DNA from: WHSW01 sp963781265
GTDB taxonomy: Bacteria; Actinomycetota; Thermoleophilia; Solirubrobacterales; 70-9
Assembly (NCBI GenBank): GCA_963781265.1
Contig: CAWAFH010000015.1
Span: forward strand, 124,001 to 188,000
DNA: 64,000 bases
Direction of reading: 5' to 3'
Position 1 is the first letter of the stretch. The number at the start of each line of letters is the position of its first letter. This document shows positions 16,457 through 30,388 of the stretch, one piece after another. A program made the position numbers and the translations under genes. The notes under the pieces were generated by a model. That model did not search any database. It was not told where the DNA came from and saw only the letters and a list, made by a program, of their open reading frames with translations.

Positions 16457-17707
16457 CTACCCCCTGCCGCGCACCGGCTCCCGGAGCGCCTCCACCCGGT
16501 CGAGGACCGCGTCGGCGATCTCGTCCTTCGAGGCGATCGGCACGTGGTGCTCGCCGTCTCGTTCGACGATCGTCACCTCATTGCGCTGCGAGTCGAAGCC
16601 GATCTCGGGCCGCGAGACATCGTTGAAGACGATCGCGTCGACGCCCTTGCGCTCGAGCTTCGCCCGCGCGCGCTCGATCGCGTCAGCCCCCGTCTCGGCC
16701 GCGAACCCCACCAGCGTTTGACCCGGGCGGCGCTCGGCGGCGACCCCGGCGAGGATGTCCTCGGTCGGCTCGAGGTGCAGGTCGAGGCCGTCCGTCCCGG
16801 TGCGCGCGATCTTCCCCTGCTCCGGGTCCGCGGCCGTGAAGTCGGCCGGGGCGGCGGCCATCAACAGGACGTGGGCGCCGGCGAACCGATCGCGGACCGC
16901 GGCGCCGAGCTGCGCCGTCGTCTCGACGGCGAGCGTCTCGATGCCCGCGGGCGCGTCGGTCGCGAGGTTCGCCGCGATCAGCGTGACGACGGCCCCGCGG
17001 CGGGCAGCGGCCGCGGCGAGGGCGACGCCCATCCGCCCGCTCGAGCGGTTGCCGATGAACCGCACCGGGTCGATCGGCTCCCTGGTCCCGCCGGCGGTGA
17101 CCACCACCCGAAGCCCGTCCCAGGCGCCGCCGGCGGCCGGCAGGGTCGCCTCGACCTCGGCGAGCAATCGCTCCGGGGCGGCGAGCCGCCCGACCCCGTA
17201 CTCCCCGCGGGAGGCGAGCGAGCCCTCGTCGGGGTCGATCACGATCACGCCGCGCTCGCGAAGCGTCTCCAGGTTCGCCACGGTGGCCGCGTCGGCGTAC
17301 ATGCGGTCGTTCATCGCGGGGGCGATCAGGCGCGGCGCGGTGCAGGCGACGAACCCGGTCGTGAGGATCGAGTCGCAAAGGCCGGCGGCCAGCTTCGCGA
17401 TCGTGTTCGCCGAGGCGGGCGCGACCAGGTACGCATCGGCATTGGCGACGACCTCGAGGTGGCCGATCGGGTCGTGCGCGGCCGGTTCGTCGCCCGGGAA
17501 GGCGCCGCGCAGCGGGTCGCGGTCGAACTCGCCGGTGAGGACCGGGGCGCCGACGATCCCCTCGAACGACGCAGCGCCGACGAAGCGCTGCGCGGTCGGT
17601 GTCATCGTCACGCGCAGGGCGTGACCGCCCGTGGTCGCCAGGCGGGCGAACTCGAGCGCCTTGTAGGCGGCGATGCCGCCGCTCACCCCGAGAAGGATGC
17701 GGGCCAT
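16457..17707 (-). CDS. coaBC: Bifunctional phosphopantothenoylcysteine decarboxylase/synthetase
   Basis: Two consecutive steps of coenzyme A synthesis in one 416-residue chain. The CoaC half is a flavoprotein with GVSGGIAAYK, the His region HDPIGHLEV, PASANT and APAMNDRM. The CoaB half has VTAGGTREPIDPVR, IGNRSSGRMG and the Lys-containing IVFNDVS region. The usual AAVADF motif reads AAAPADF. Start at ATG 17707; a GTG two codons earlier (17713) is possible. Confidence 0.95.
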   Translation of the reverse strand: MARILLGVSGGIAAYKALEFARLATTGGHALRVTMTPTAQRFVGAASFEGIVGAPVLTGEFDRDPLRGAFPGDEPAAHDPIGHLEVVANADAYLVAPASANTIAKLAAGLCDSILTTGFVACTAPRLIAPAMNDRMYADAATVANLETLRERGVIVIDPDEGSLASRGEYGVGRLAAPERLLAEVEATLPAAGGAWDGLRVVVTAGGTREPIDPVRFIGNRSSGRMGVALAAAAARRGAVVTLIAANLATDAPAGIETLAVETTAQLGAAVRDRFAGAHVLLMAAAPADFTAADPEQGKIARTGTDGLDLHLEPTEDILAGVAAERRPGQTLVGFAAETGADAIERARAKLERKGVDAIVFNDVSRPEIGFDSQRNEVTIVERDGEHHVPIASKDEIADAVLDRVEALREPVRGRG

Positions 17708-17771
17708 CGCCACAGGCTACGCCCGCGGGGCCGCCGAATCCGGGCGCGCCGTTGCGGCGCGCGGTGTGGAC

Positions 17772-18002
17772 TCAGGCGCGGTAGCGGTAGTCGATCTTGC
17801 CCTGAGCGAGTTCCTCGAGGGCGATCGTCAAGTAGTTGCCGGTCTGGCTCTCGACCATCGGCGGCGTGTACTCCTCGTAGCTGCCCTCGCCGAGCGCCCG
17901 GTAGTAGCTGTTGAGCTGGCGGGCACGCTTCGCGGCCACGAGCACGGCGGCGTAATGGCTGTCGGTGCGCTGGAGCAGTTGGTCTACGCGGGGCTTGATC
18001 AT
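17772..18002 (-). CDS. rpoZ: RNA polymerase omega subunit
   Basis: Seventy-six residues from ATG 18002 (MIKPRVDQLLQRTDSHYAAV). The segment VAAKRARQLNSYY matches the beta'-clamping helices of omega, and LTIALEELAQGKIDYR is the usual actinobacterial C-terminus. The open frame extends 15 codons upstream without similarity. It lies between gmk and coaBC, the common arrangement. Confidence 0.93.
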   Translation of the reverse strand: MIKPRVDQLLQRTDSHYAAVLVAAKRARQLNSYYRALGEGSYEEYTPPMVESQTGNYLTIALEELAQGKIDYRYRA

Positions 18003-18024
18003 CGCCGGGGAGTGTAGGGGAATC

Positions 18025-18082
18025 GCCGCTCGTCTCTCGACGCTCAAGCGCCGTTCGAACGGCGAGCGGCGAGCGGCGAGGG
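18025..18082. repeat. Heptad repeat element between gmk and rpoZ
   Basis: Left arm of 7-bp units (GCCGCTC, GTCTCTC, GACGCTC, 18025-18045), a centre AAGCGCCGTTC, and a right arm (GAACGGC, GAGCGGC, GAGCGGC, GAG, 18057-18080) that directly adjoins the gmk stop at 18083. The arms are inverted copies of each other and could form a hairpin. Confidence 0.7.
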
Positions 18083-18646
18083 TCAGCCCAGCTCGTCGCG
18101 CACGATCGCGACCAGCTCATCGGCCGCCGCATCCAGATCCTCGTTCACCACCACGTGCTGGAACTCCTCCTGCGCGTCCAGCTCGATCTCGGCGGTCCTC
18201 AGGCGCTCCGAGATCGCGGCCGGGTCGTCGGTGCCGCGGCCCTCGAGCCGCTCGCGCAGCGCGGCCGGGTCGGGCGGCGCGATGAAGACGAGGACCGCCT
18301 CGGGCATCGCGGCGCGGACCTGACGCGCCCCTTGGATCTCGATCTCGAGCACCAGCGACTCGCCGCCGCGGAGGCGGCGCTCGACCTCGGAGCGCAGGGT
18401 GCCGTACCGGTTCCCGCTGTAGGCGGCGTGCTCGAGGAACTCGTTCGCGTCCGCGCGAGCGGCGAACTCGTCGCGGTCGAGAAAGTAGTAGTCGCGCCCG
18501 TCCTCCTCCCCGGCCCGCGGCGACCGCGTGGTCGCCGAGACGGAGAGCCCGAGCCCTTCGATCCGCTCGCGCAGCCGCCTGATCAGGGTGCCCTTGCCGA
18601 CCCCGGAGGGCCCGGTGATCACGAAGACCTTGGCCGCCGGATTCAT
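18083..18646 (-). CDS. gmk: Guanylate kinase
   Basis: Phosphorylates GMP to GDP. The 187-residue protein has the P-loop GPSGVGKG at 12-19, the GMP-binding SATTRSPRAGEEDGRDYYF and the lid segment. ATG at 18646. It follows mihF by 27 bp and precedes rpoZ; gmk next to mihF is a conserved actinobacterial pair. Confidence 0.96.
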   Translation of the reverse strand: MNPAAKVFVITGPSGVGKGTLIRRLRERIEGLGLSVSATTRSPRAGEEDGRDYYFLDRDEFAARADANEFLEHAAYSGNRYGTLRSEVERRLRGGESLVLEIEIQGARQVRAAMPEAVLVFIAPPDPAALRERLEGRGTDDPAAISERLRTAEIELDAQEEFQHVVVNEDLDAAADELVAIVRDELG

Positions 18647-18673
18647 CGCGGCAACCCTAGGGGCGTCGCCGGA

Positions 18674-19012
18674 CTACCGGCGCAGGTACTGGACCAGCTC
18701 GCCGCGCTGACGGGCGGAGAGCCCACCGATCGTCTTCGACGGCGAGATCCGGCACTGGCTGAGGATCTTGTTCGCCTTCACGCGGCCGTACTTGGGGACC
18801 GCGAGGATCATGTCGAAGGCCTTCGCGGAGAGCACGTAGTCGGGCGGGTCGAGCAGCAGCTGCTCGATCTTCACCTTGCCGCCCTTGAGGTCGCGCTTCA
18901 GCTGGGCGCGCGCCGAGCGAATTTCGTTCGCCCGCCTGAGGGCCTTCATCCGCTGCTCTCGAGACCTCTCGGGGACGGCGGCGGATGTCATGTCGACGGA
19001 GGCGGGGGCCAT
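18674..19012 (-). CDS. mihF: mIHF-type integration host factor
   Basis: Actinobacterial nucleoid-associated protein that binds and bends DNA through a helix-two-turn-helix fold. The core from MKALRRANEIRSARAQLKRDLK through VPKYGRVKANKILSQCRIS to SARQRGEL matches the family. ATG at 19012 gives 112 residues; an ATG at 18991 would give 105, closer to some homologues. A promoter -10 box lies only 12 nt before the 19012 ATG, suggesting a nearly leaderless mRNA. Confidence 0.93.
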   Translation of the reverse strand: MAPASVDMTSAAVPERSREQRMKALRRANEIRSARAQLKRDLKGGKVKIEQLLLDPPDYVLSAKAFDMILAVPKYGRVKANKILSQCRISPSKTIGGLSARQRGELVQYLRR

Positions 19013-19023
19013 CGGCGGCGGCG

Positions 19024-19051
19024 AGTATAACCCTGCGAGCGCGAGGCACAA
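19024..19051 (-). promoter_or_regulatory. Promoter of mihF-gmk-rpoZ
   Basis: Minus-strand TTGTGC (19046-19051), a 16-bp spacer, then TATACT (19024-19029). The last base of the -10 box is 12 nt from the A of the mihF ATG at 19012, so the mRNA would have a leader of only a few nucleotides. Confidence 0.65.
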
Positions 19052-19084
19052 GGGGGAAGTGGCGGTTTTCGGTGAAATTCGCTT

Positions 19085-19103
19085 CGACCTCAGGTTGAGG
19101 TCG
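19085..19103 (-). terminator. Hairpin at the end of the pyr operon
   Basis: A perfect 8-bp stem (CGACCTCA / TGAGGTCG) with a 3-nt loop spans the pyrD stop codon. The downstream minus-strand sequence is AAGCGAATTTCACC, so the U tract is weak. It may act as a terminator between the pyr operon and mihF, but imperfectly. Confidence 0.4.
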
Positions 19104-20018
19104 ACGTGAGCTCGGCGCGCGGCAGGCCCGAGAGACCCCGGGCCTCGAGCTCGGCAACTAGCTCGGCGCGGATGCGCGAGGCCGCCGCCGGGTCGCGAAA
19201 GCTCGCGGTGCCGACCGCGATCGCGCCGGCTCCGGCCGCGAGGAAGGCCAGGGCGTCCTCGCCGTTCTCGATCCCGCCCATCCCGACCACCGGGATCGAG
19301 ACCGTCGCCGCCACCCGGCGGACCTGATCGAGCGCCACCGCCCGCACCGCGGGCCCCGAGAGGCCGCCGCTGCCCGCGCCGAGCCAGGGCCGCATCGTCA
19401 CCGGGTCGACGGCGGTCGCCTTCAGCGTGTTGATCAGCGAGACCGCATCCGCCCCGCCCTCCTGGGCCGCCGCTGCGACCGCGGCCGGATCGGCCGTGTT
19501 CGGGGTCAGCTTCACGATCAGCGGCTTCGCGGTCAGCGGCCGCAGGTGCTCGCAGAGGCCGAGCGTCTCGGCCGGTTGCTCGCCGACGATCAGGCCGGAT
19601 TTCACGTTCGGGCAGGAGACGTTGAGCTCGATCGCGGCGACCTCGTCGCGGGCGCCGACCGCGGTGACCAGCTCCGCGAAGCCGTCGCGGTCGGTCGCCA
19701 TCACCGAGACGCAGAGCGGGACCGGCAGCCCGGCCAGCTCGGGGAGATCGCGCTCGATGAACCCCGCGAGCCCCTTGTTGGGCAGCCCGATCGAGTTGAT
19801 CATCCCCGCCGGCGTCTCGAACAGGCGCGGCGGCGGGTTGCCCGGCCGGGGCTGGGGCGTGATCGTCTTCGAGACGAACATGCTGAACGGGAACCGGTCG
19901 GCGATCGCGTCGCCGAACGCGCGCCGCGCCGCGATCGCGTCGAACGTGCCGGAGCCGTTCAGAACCGGGTGCGACAGGTTGATGCCGCACAGATCGAGCG
20001 ACAGGTCCGGCGCCGGAG

Positions 20019-20022
<4 letters not shown>
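19090..20022 (-). CDS. pyrD: Dihydroorotate dehydrogenase, class 1B catalytic subunit
   Basis: Oxidises dihydroorotate to orotate. The 310-residue FMN barrel has NGSGTFDA near the N-terminus, the catalytic Cys in IELNVSCPNVKSG, and VVGMGGIENGEDAL plus AVGTASF for FMN phosphate binding. Cys rather than Ser in the catalytic loop and the adjacent pyrK place it in class 1B (NAD-linked). The TTG at 20022 overlaps the carB/pyrK stop as TTGA; family homology begins right after it. Confidence 0.95.
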
Positions 20023-24025
<4,003 letters not shown>

Positions 24026-24026
<1 letters not shown>

Positions 24027-25150
24027 CAGGCGGCCTCGGCGAGCGCGAGGAAGCGATCGAACAGATAGCGGGCGTCGTGCGGGCCGGGCCCGGCCTCCGG
24101 GTGATACTGGACCGTGCAACCGGCGACGTCGCGCAGGGCAAGGCCCTCGACGGTGCGGTCGTAGAGGTTCAGGTGGGTGAGCTCCGCGGCGCCGAAGTCG
24201 GTTTCCCACCGAACGGGCTCGTCGGCGTCGATCGTCTCGCCGCCGTCCGGCGGGCGGACCGCGAAGCCGTGATTCTGCGAGGTGATGTCGATCTTCCCCG
24301 TCTCCAGGTCCTTGACCGGGTGGTTGGCGCCGCGGTGGCCGAACGGCAGCTTGAAGGTCTCGAGCCCGACCGCCCGGCAGAGCAACTGGTGGCCGAGGCA
24401 GATGCCCACCACCGGCCGCTTGCCGACCAGTTCGCGCACCGAGCCGACCACGTAGTCGAGCGCCGCCGGGTCCCCGGGGCCGTTGGCCAGGAAGACCAGG
24501 TCGGGGTCGCGCGCCAGCACCTCCGCGGCCGGCGTCGTGCACGGCAGCAACGTGAGCCGCGCCCCGCGCTCGCGGAACTGGCGGATGATCGAGAGCTTGA
24601 TCCCGGTGTCGAGGGCGACCACGTGGGGGCCGTCGCCGTCGAGCTCGATCGGGTCGGCCGGGCTCACCCCCCGGGCGAAGTCCGCGCCCGCCATCGGCGG
24701 CTCGGCGGCGATCCGCTCCAAGGCCTCTTCCTCGCCGGTTGCCGCCTCGAAGATGCCGCCGCGCATGGCGCCGCGGTCGCGGATGTGGCGGACGAGCGTG
24801 CGCGTGTCGACGCCGCTGATCGCGCTCACCCCGCAGGCCTCGAGCCAGTCGATCCAACCACCCTCCGCGTCGGCCGCGTCCTCGCCGTTCTTGGCCTCGC
24901 GCATGATCACGGCGCGGGCCTGGACGCGGTCAGACTCCATCGCCGCAGCGCCGACCCCGTAGTTGCCGACCAGCGGGTAGGTGTAGGTGATGATCTGGCC
25001 CGCGTAGCTCGGGTCGGTGATCGCCTCCTGATAGCCGGTCATCGAGGTGTTGAAGACGACCTCGCCGAGCGCCTCGACGCCCGTGCCGCAGAGGTCGCCG
25101 TCCAGGCGGGTGCCGTCCTCCAGCAGGACGTAGCCGGGCCGCTGGCTCAC
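24026..25150 (-). CDS. carA: Carbamoyl-phosphate synthase small (glutaminase) subunit
   Basis: Class I glutamine amidotransferase supplying ammonia to CarB. The 374-residue protein has the N-terminal CPSase domain (FNTSMTGYQEAITDPSYAGQ split around residue 40) and the amidotransferase domain with nucleophile Cys251 in GICLGHQ and the His/Glu pair in YHPEAGPGPHD. The GTG at 25150 overlaps the upstream hydrolase stop as GTGA. Confidence 0.97.
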
Positions 25151-25680
25151 TTGACCAGGCCCTGAACTTCCTTGAAGGCCGCGGCGTCGCTGCCGCCCAG
25201 CAGTTCGAAGAGGCTCATCTCGACGCTGGTCAGCAGCGCTCCGGAGCGCTCCATCCGCGCCAGGCCGAGGTCGCGGTTGGCGTCGGTGCGCGAGCCGACG
25301 GCGTCGGCCACGACGTGCACCTCGACGTCCTCGTCGATCAGGTCGAGGACGGTCTGGTTGACGCAGACGTGGGCCTCGATCCCGCAGACGATCGCCTGGT
25401 CGCGCTCGCCGAGGTCGAAGCCGTCGGCCTCGACGGCAGAGAAGCGCACCTTGTCGCGCACCGTCGCCGACTCGGGCAGGTGGTCGGCCACCTCCGGCAC
25501 GGTCTCGCCGAGCCCCTTCGGATACTGCTCCGTGACCACGACCGGGATGCCGATCGCGGCCGCGCCGCGGACCAGCGTCGCCGAGGCGGCGGCGATCTCG
25601 TCGAAGCTCGGCAGCGCCTTGCGGAAAGCCTCCTGGACGTCGATGACGACCAGGGTCGCGCGTTCGGGGTCGAGCTTCAC
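25147..25680 (-). CDS. Isochorismatase-family hydrolase (ISOC1/2-like) in the pyr operon
   Basis: A 177-residue cysteine hydrolase fold with the complete triad: Asp14 (VVIDVQEAF), Lys77 (VRDKVRFSA) and Cys106 (GIEAHVCVNQT). The segments VTEQYPKGLGETVPE and ARMERSGALLTSVEMSLFEL resemble ISOC-type proteins more than nicotinamidases. Its stop overlaps the carA start, and pyrC ends 16 bp upstream, so it is embedded in the pyrimidine operon. The substrate is unknown. Confidence 0.85.
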   Translation of the reverse strand: MKLDPERATLVVIDVQEAFRKALPSFDEIAAASATLVRGAAAIGIPVVVTEQYPKGLGETVPEVADHLPESATVRDKVRFSAVEADGFDLGERDQAIVCGIEAHVCVNQTVLDLIDEDVEVHVVADAVGSRTDANRDLGLARMERSGALLTSVEMSLFELLGGSDAAAFKEVQGLVK

Positions 25681-25696
25681 GGCAACGGCCTCAACC

Positions 25697-27048
25697 TCAC
25701 GCTACCCCCATCGCGAAGCTGCGCTGCCGGTAGGCGACCCGGCCGGCGACCATGGTCATCAGCACCTTGCCGCGCAGGCGCCGCCCGGCGAAGCAGGAGT
25801 TGTCGGAGCGGCTCTCCCAACCGTCGGCCCCGGCCTCCCACTCGGCGTCGAGGTCGCAGAGCGTCAGGTTCGCCGCCGCGCCCGGAGCGATCCTGGGCAC
25901 CTCGAACCCGAGCGGCTCCGCGCCTCCGTTGAGCCGCTCGAGCAGGATCTCCAGATCGAGCACGCCGGGCAGCACCAGGTCGGTGTAGAGAACCGCGAAG
26001 GCGGTCTCCAACCCGGTGACGCCCATGGCGGCCTGCTCGAACGGCACCTCCTTCTCGTTCGAGGTGTGCGGAGCGTGGTCGGTCGCGATGCAGTCGATCG
26101 TCCCGGAGCGCACGGCCTCGATCAGCGCCTGGCGGTCGACCTCTGTGCGCAGCGGCGGGTTCATCTTGAAGCGCGAGTCGAGACTGCGAACGGCCTCGTC
26201 GGTGAGGGTCAGGTGGTGCGGGGTCGCCTCGCAGGTGACCTGGATCCCGTACGCCTTCGCATGCTCGACCACCGAGACCGACTCGAACGCCGAGAGGTGC
26301 TGAACGTGGATGCGCGCCTCCTCGAACATCGCCAGGGCGATGTCGCGCGAGATCATCGTCGACTCGGAGACCGACGGCACCCCGGCGATGCCGAGCGCCG
26401 CCGAGACCTCGCCCTCGTGCATCGACCCCCCGGCCGAGAGCTCGGAGTCCTCCTCGTGGAGGGCGATCGGCAGCCCGACCAGCCGCTGATACTGAAGCGC
26501 GCGGCGCATCACCCGGGCGCTGCGGATCGGCAGGCCGTCGTCCGAGAAGCCGACCGCCCCGGCGTCGGCGAGATCAGTCATCTCGGTCAGCTCGGCGCCG
26601 TCCATGGCCTTGGTCACGGTCGCGAAGAACCCGGTCGGGACGGCGGCCTGCTCGCGCGCCTGCTCGCGCAGCGCGGCGACGTCGGCGGCCGTGTCGACCG
26701 GCGGGTCGGTGTTCGCCATCGCGAGGATCCCGCAGTAGCCGCCGGCCGCCGCGGCCCGCGATCCCGTCTCGACGTCCTCCTTGTCCTCCCGCCCCGGGGT
26801 GCGCAGGTGCACGTGCGGGTCGAAGAAGGCGGGAAACAGCGCCATCCCGTCGGCCTCGATCACCTCCGCGCCCTCGGCCTCACCGCTGCCTGGCTCGGCG
26901 AGCTCGGCGATCTCGCCGTCGCGGACGACCACGTCGCGCGTCTGGTCGAGGTCCTGGCGTGGATCGACCACTCGGGCGCCGCGGACCACGACCGCGCCGG
27001 ACGGCTCGGCCTCGGTCCCCCGCCAGTCGAGTTCGGCGATCCGCCGGC

Positions 27049-27052
<4 letters not shown>
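25697..27052 (-). CDS. pyrC: Dihydroorotase
   Basis: Zinc amidohydrolase that cyclises carbamoyl aspartate. Metal-binding motifs are FDPHVHLRTPG at the N-terminal side and CIATDHAPHTSNEK (catalytic Asp) near the C-terminus, with ANTDPPVD and NPPLR between. The 451-residue length fits the large type I class. GTG start at 27052 overlaps the pyrB stop as GTGA. Confidence 0.96.
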
Positions 27053-28028
<976 letters not shown>

Positions 28029-28032
<4 letters not shown>

Positions 28033-28607
28033 CGGCCCGCCCCGCTCGGCGCCGGGTCGCCGACCCGCTCGATCGTCACCTCGTCGAGTCCGTCGACCTC
28101 CTCGAGCCGGACGTAGACCCGCTCGTCGCGCGCCGTCGGGAGGTTCTTGCCCACGTAGTCCGGGCGGATGGGCAGCTCGCGATGGCCGCGGTCGGCCAGG
28201 ACCGCGAGCTGGACGCGCTCCGGGCGTCCGTAGTCGAACAGCGCGTCGATCGCGGAGCGCGCGGTGCGCCCGGTGAACATGACGTCGTCGACCAGCACCA
28301 CCGTGCGGCCATCGAGGTCGAAGTCGAGGTGCGAGCTGTGGACGACCGGCTGGGCGCCCGGCTCGCGGTCGCCGATGTCGTCGCGATAGAAGGAGATGTC
28401 GAGGTCGCCGAGCGGCACCTCGGCCCCGCCGAGCTCGCCGACGAGCGCGTGCAGGCGACGCCCCAGCACCGCCCCGCGGGTGTGGATACCCACGAGCGCG
28501 ATCGACTCCGACTCGGGGTTCTTCTCGACGATCTCGTGCGCGATCCGCACGAGCGTGCGGCGCAGATCGTCCCGGTCGAGGACCACCCTCTCGGGCTGGT
28601 TTTCCAT
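28029..28607 (-). CDS. pyrR: PyrR bifunctional regulator/uracil phosphoribosyltransferase
   Basis: RNA-binding attenuation or repression protein of pyrimidine genes, often with weak UPRTase activity. The PRPP-binding loop reads VVLVDDVMFTGRTARSA, and GIHTRGAVLGRRL and RDDIGDREP match the family. 192 residues from ATG 28607. First gene of the pyr operon; a likely target site lies just upstream. Confidence 0.96.
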
Positions 28608-28638
28608 GCGCGCCCCTTCCTGGCCTCTCTGGACCTGG
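28608..28638 (-). promoter_or_regulatory. PyrR-binding loop next to the pyrR ribosome binding site
   Basis: The minus-strand RNA reads CCAGGUCCAGAGAGGCCAGG at 28619-28638, containing UCCAGAGAGGC, which matches the conserved PyrR-binding loop (ARUCCNGNGAGGYU) except at the flanks. The stem is CC-A-GG / CC-A-GG with an A-A mismatch. The purine-rich ribosome binding site GGAAGGGG follows at once, 11 nt before the ATG. There is no terminator between, so translational rather than transcriptional repression is the likely mode. Confidence 0.75.
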
Positions 28639-28733
28639 TTAAAGGAACCGACGCGTCGAGCCTAGCACCCGCCGAGGCGCCCTCCGAGCGACGCGACCTC
28701 GGTTTTCGCCGAGCTTGCGGTAATGATCAGGCT

Positions 28734-29606
28734 GTGAACCCGGAGGTCGTACAGCTGATCGACGCCCACAGCGCGGCCGGGCGGCGGTTCGAGGCCGGCG
28801 GCTTGCGCAGCTTCGTCCGCGAGCACGGCGAGGGGCCGAACGTGGTGCTGCTGCACGGGATCCCGGCGAGCTCGTTTCTGTATCGCAAGGTGATCCCGCG
28901 GCTCGCCGATCAGGGACTGCGAGCGATCGCGCTCGACTTCCCCGGGCTCGGGCTCGCGGACCGGCCGGCAGGCTTCGACTACAGCTGGTCGGGCCTTTCG
29001 CGATGGCTCGGCGAGGCGATCGACGCGCTCGGCCTCGACCGCTGCCATCTCGTCGTGCACGACATCGGCGGGCCGATCGGCGCCGAGTGGGCGATCCGCA
29101 ACCCCGATCGGGTGCATTCGCTGACGGCGCTCAACACCGATCTGACCCCGGCGACGTTCCGTCGCCCCTGGGTGATGCGGCCGTTCGCCGTGCGCGGCCT
29201 CGGCCCACTCTGGCTGCACGGCACCCCGCCTTCGGCGTTCGCGGCGTTGTTTCGCCGCCAGGGGCTCGCTGACCGCGCCGCGATGTCCACGGCTGAGATC
29301 TACGTCTACCGCGAGCTGCTGACGAGGATCGACCGCGGCCGCGCCTTCCTGCGGATCGTGCGCGGCTTCGAGCTGACCGACGAGAAGGACCGGTTCCTTC
29401 GCACCGGCCTGGCCGCCCGCCCCTACCCCGCTCAGGTGATCTGGGGCGAGCGCGACCCGGCGCTCGGGCTCGACCACCTCGAGGGTGTCAAGCGGGTGCT
29501 CCGCGTCGACGCGGCGACCCTGCTCCCGGCCAAGCACTTCCTGCAGGAGGATCAAGCCGGCCCGCTCGCGTACGCGATCGCCGACCAGGTCGCCCCGCTC
29601 GGCTAG
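28734..29606 (+). CDS. Alpha/beta-fold hydrolase, haloalkane dehalogenase/epoxide hydrolase-like
   Basis: A 290-residue alpha/beta hydrolase starting with GTG at 28734. The oxyanion-hole motif LLHGIPASSFLYR, the nucleophile Asp110 in VVHDIGGPIG (an Asp, as in dehalogenases and epoxide hydrolases, not Ser), and the late His in LLPAKHFLQED form the triad. Substrate unknown. It is divergent from pyrR; a TAATGAT -10-like box lies about 9 nt before the GTG, suggesting a near-leaderless mRNA. The last four bases overlap the budA gene on the other strand. Confidence 0.88.
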   Translation: MNPEVVQLIDAHSAAGRRFEAGGLRSFVREHGEGPNVVLLHGIPASSFLYRKVIPRLADQGLRAIALDFPGLGLADRPAGFDYSWSGLSRWLGEAIDALGLDRCHLVVHDIGGPIGAEWAIRNPDRVHSLTALNTDLTPATFRRPWVMRPFAVRGLGPLWLHGTPPSAFAALFRRQGLADRAAMSTAEIYVYRELLTRIDRGRAFLRIVRGFELTDEKDRFLRTGLAARPYPAQVIWGERDPALGLDHLEGVKRVLRVDAATLLPAKHFLQEDQAGPLAYAIADQVAPLG

Positions 29607-30388
29607 GGATCGCCCTCGGCGCGAGCCAGCGCCGCCGCGGTCCGGTCGTCGAGCTCGGCGGAGGCGAGCTCGACCCCGGGCGGCAGCTCGACGTGCAGCT
29701 CGCCCGACAGATCGATCGCGACGGTGACGTCGCGCGGGCGGCAGTCGAGCACGTGCCCGCCGCGCTCCCGGTCGGCGCTGATGAAGTGCAGGTGATAGCC
29801 CTCGGCCTCGAGCCCGCGTGCGTAGTCGGGAAAGCGGAAGCCGACGACCGTCCCCTCGACGTCGGGGAGCTCGAACACGTGCTGGTCGGCGACCACCTCG
29901 GTCAGCGTCTTGTACGGAGGCAGCTGGCGCGGCACCGAGCGGGCGAGGACGCGCTCGAACTCGCCGTCGATCCGCATCGCGCAGCTCGCCTCCGGGTCGG
30001 CTGCGACGCGGTCGAGCTCGGCGAGGAGCTCCGCGTAGGTCATCGGGCCGGTCAGCTGCGTCTCGAACGACGCCTCGAACCAGGCGAGCGCGGCGAACGG
30101 GGTCCGCGCCTCGGGGGCGATCGGTTCGCAGTAGCCGTCGACGTCGGCGCGGTAGAAGCCGCCGTCGAGGGCGATCATCTCGCCGTCGAGGCCGTTCAGC
30201 GTGCCGAGGCCGAGGTCTCCGTGCTCGGCGAGCTCGGCGAAGCTGACATCGCCGTCGAAGGCTCCCTCGAGCAGCGCGCCGATCGTCGACGCCTGAAAGA
30301 GGACGTGGGGCTCGTGCTCGGGGTGCAGGTCGCGGTGGCGAAGCGACTCGACGTGCAGGTGGCGCGCGAGCTGCTCGTCCAGGGTCAA
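29603..30388 (-). CDS. budA: Alpha-acetolactate decarboxylase
   Basis: Converts acetolactate to acetoin. The 261-residue protein has the typical opening FQASTIGALLEGAFDGD, GDLGLGTLNGLDGEM, and the zinc site in GYHLHFISADRERGGHVLD with its three His residues. The TTG start at 30388 overlaps the RNase Z stop as TTGA. No acetolactate synthase or acetoin reductase gene is nearby, so its source of substrate is probably the branched-chain amino acid pathway. Confidence 0.9.
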   Translation of the reverse strand: MTLDEQLARHLHVESLRHRDLHPEHEPHVLFQASTIGALLEGAFDGDVSFAELAEHGDLGLGTLNGLDGEMIALDGGFYRADVDGYCEPIAPEARTPFAALAWFEASFETQLTGPMTYAELLAELDRVAADPEASCAMRIDGEFERVLARSVPRQLPPYKTLTEVVADQHVFELPDVEGTVVGFRFPDYARGLEAEGYHLHFISADRERGGHVLDCRPRDVTVAIDLSGELHVELPPGVELASAELDDRTAAALARAEGDP

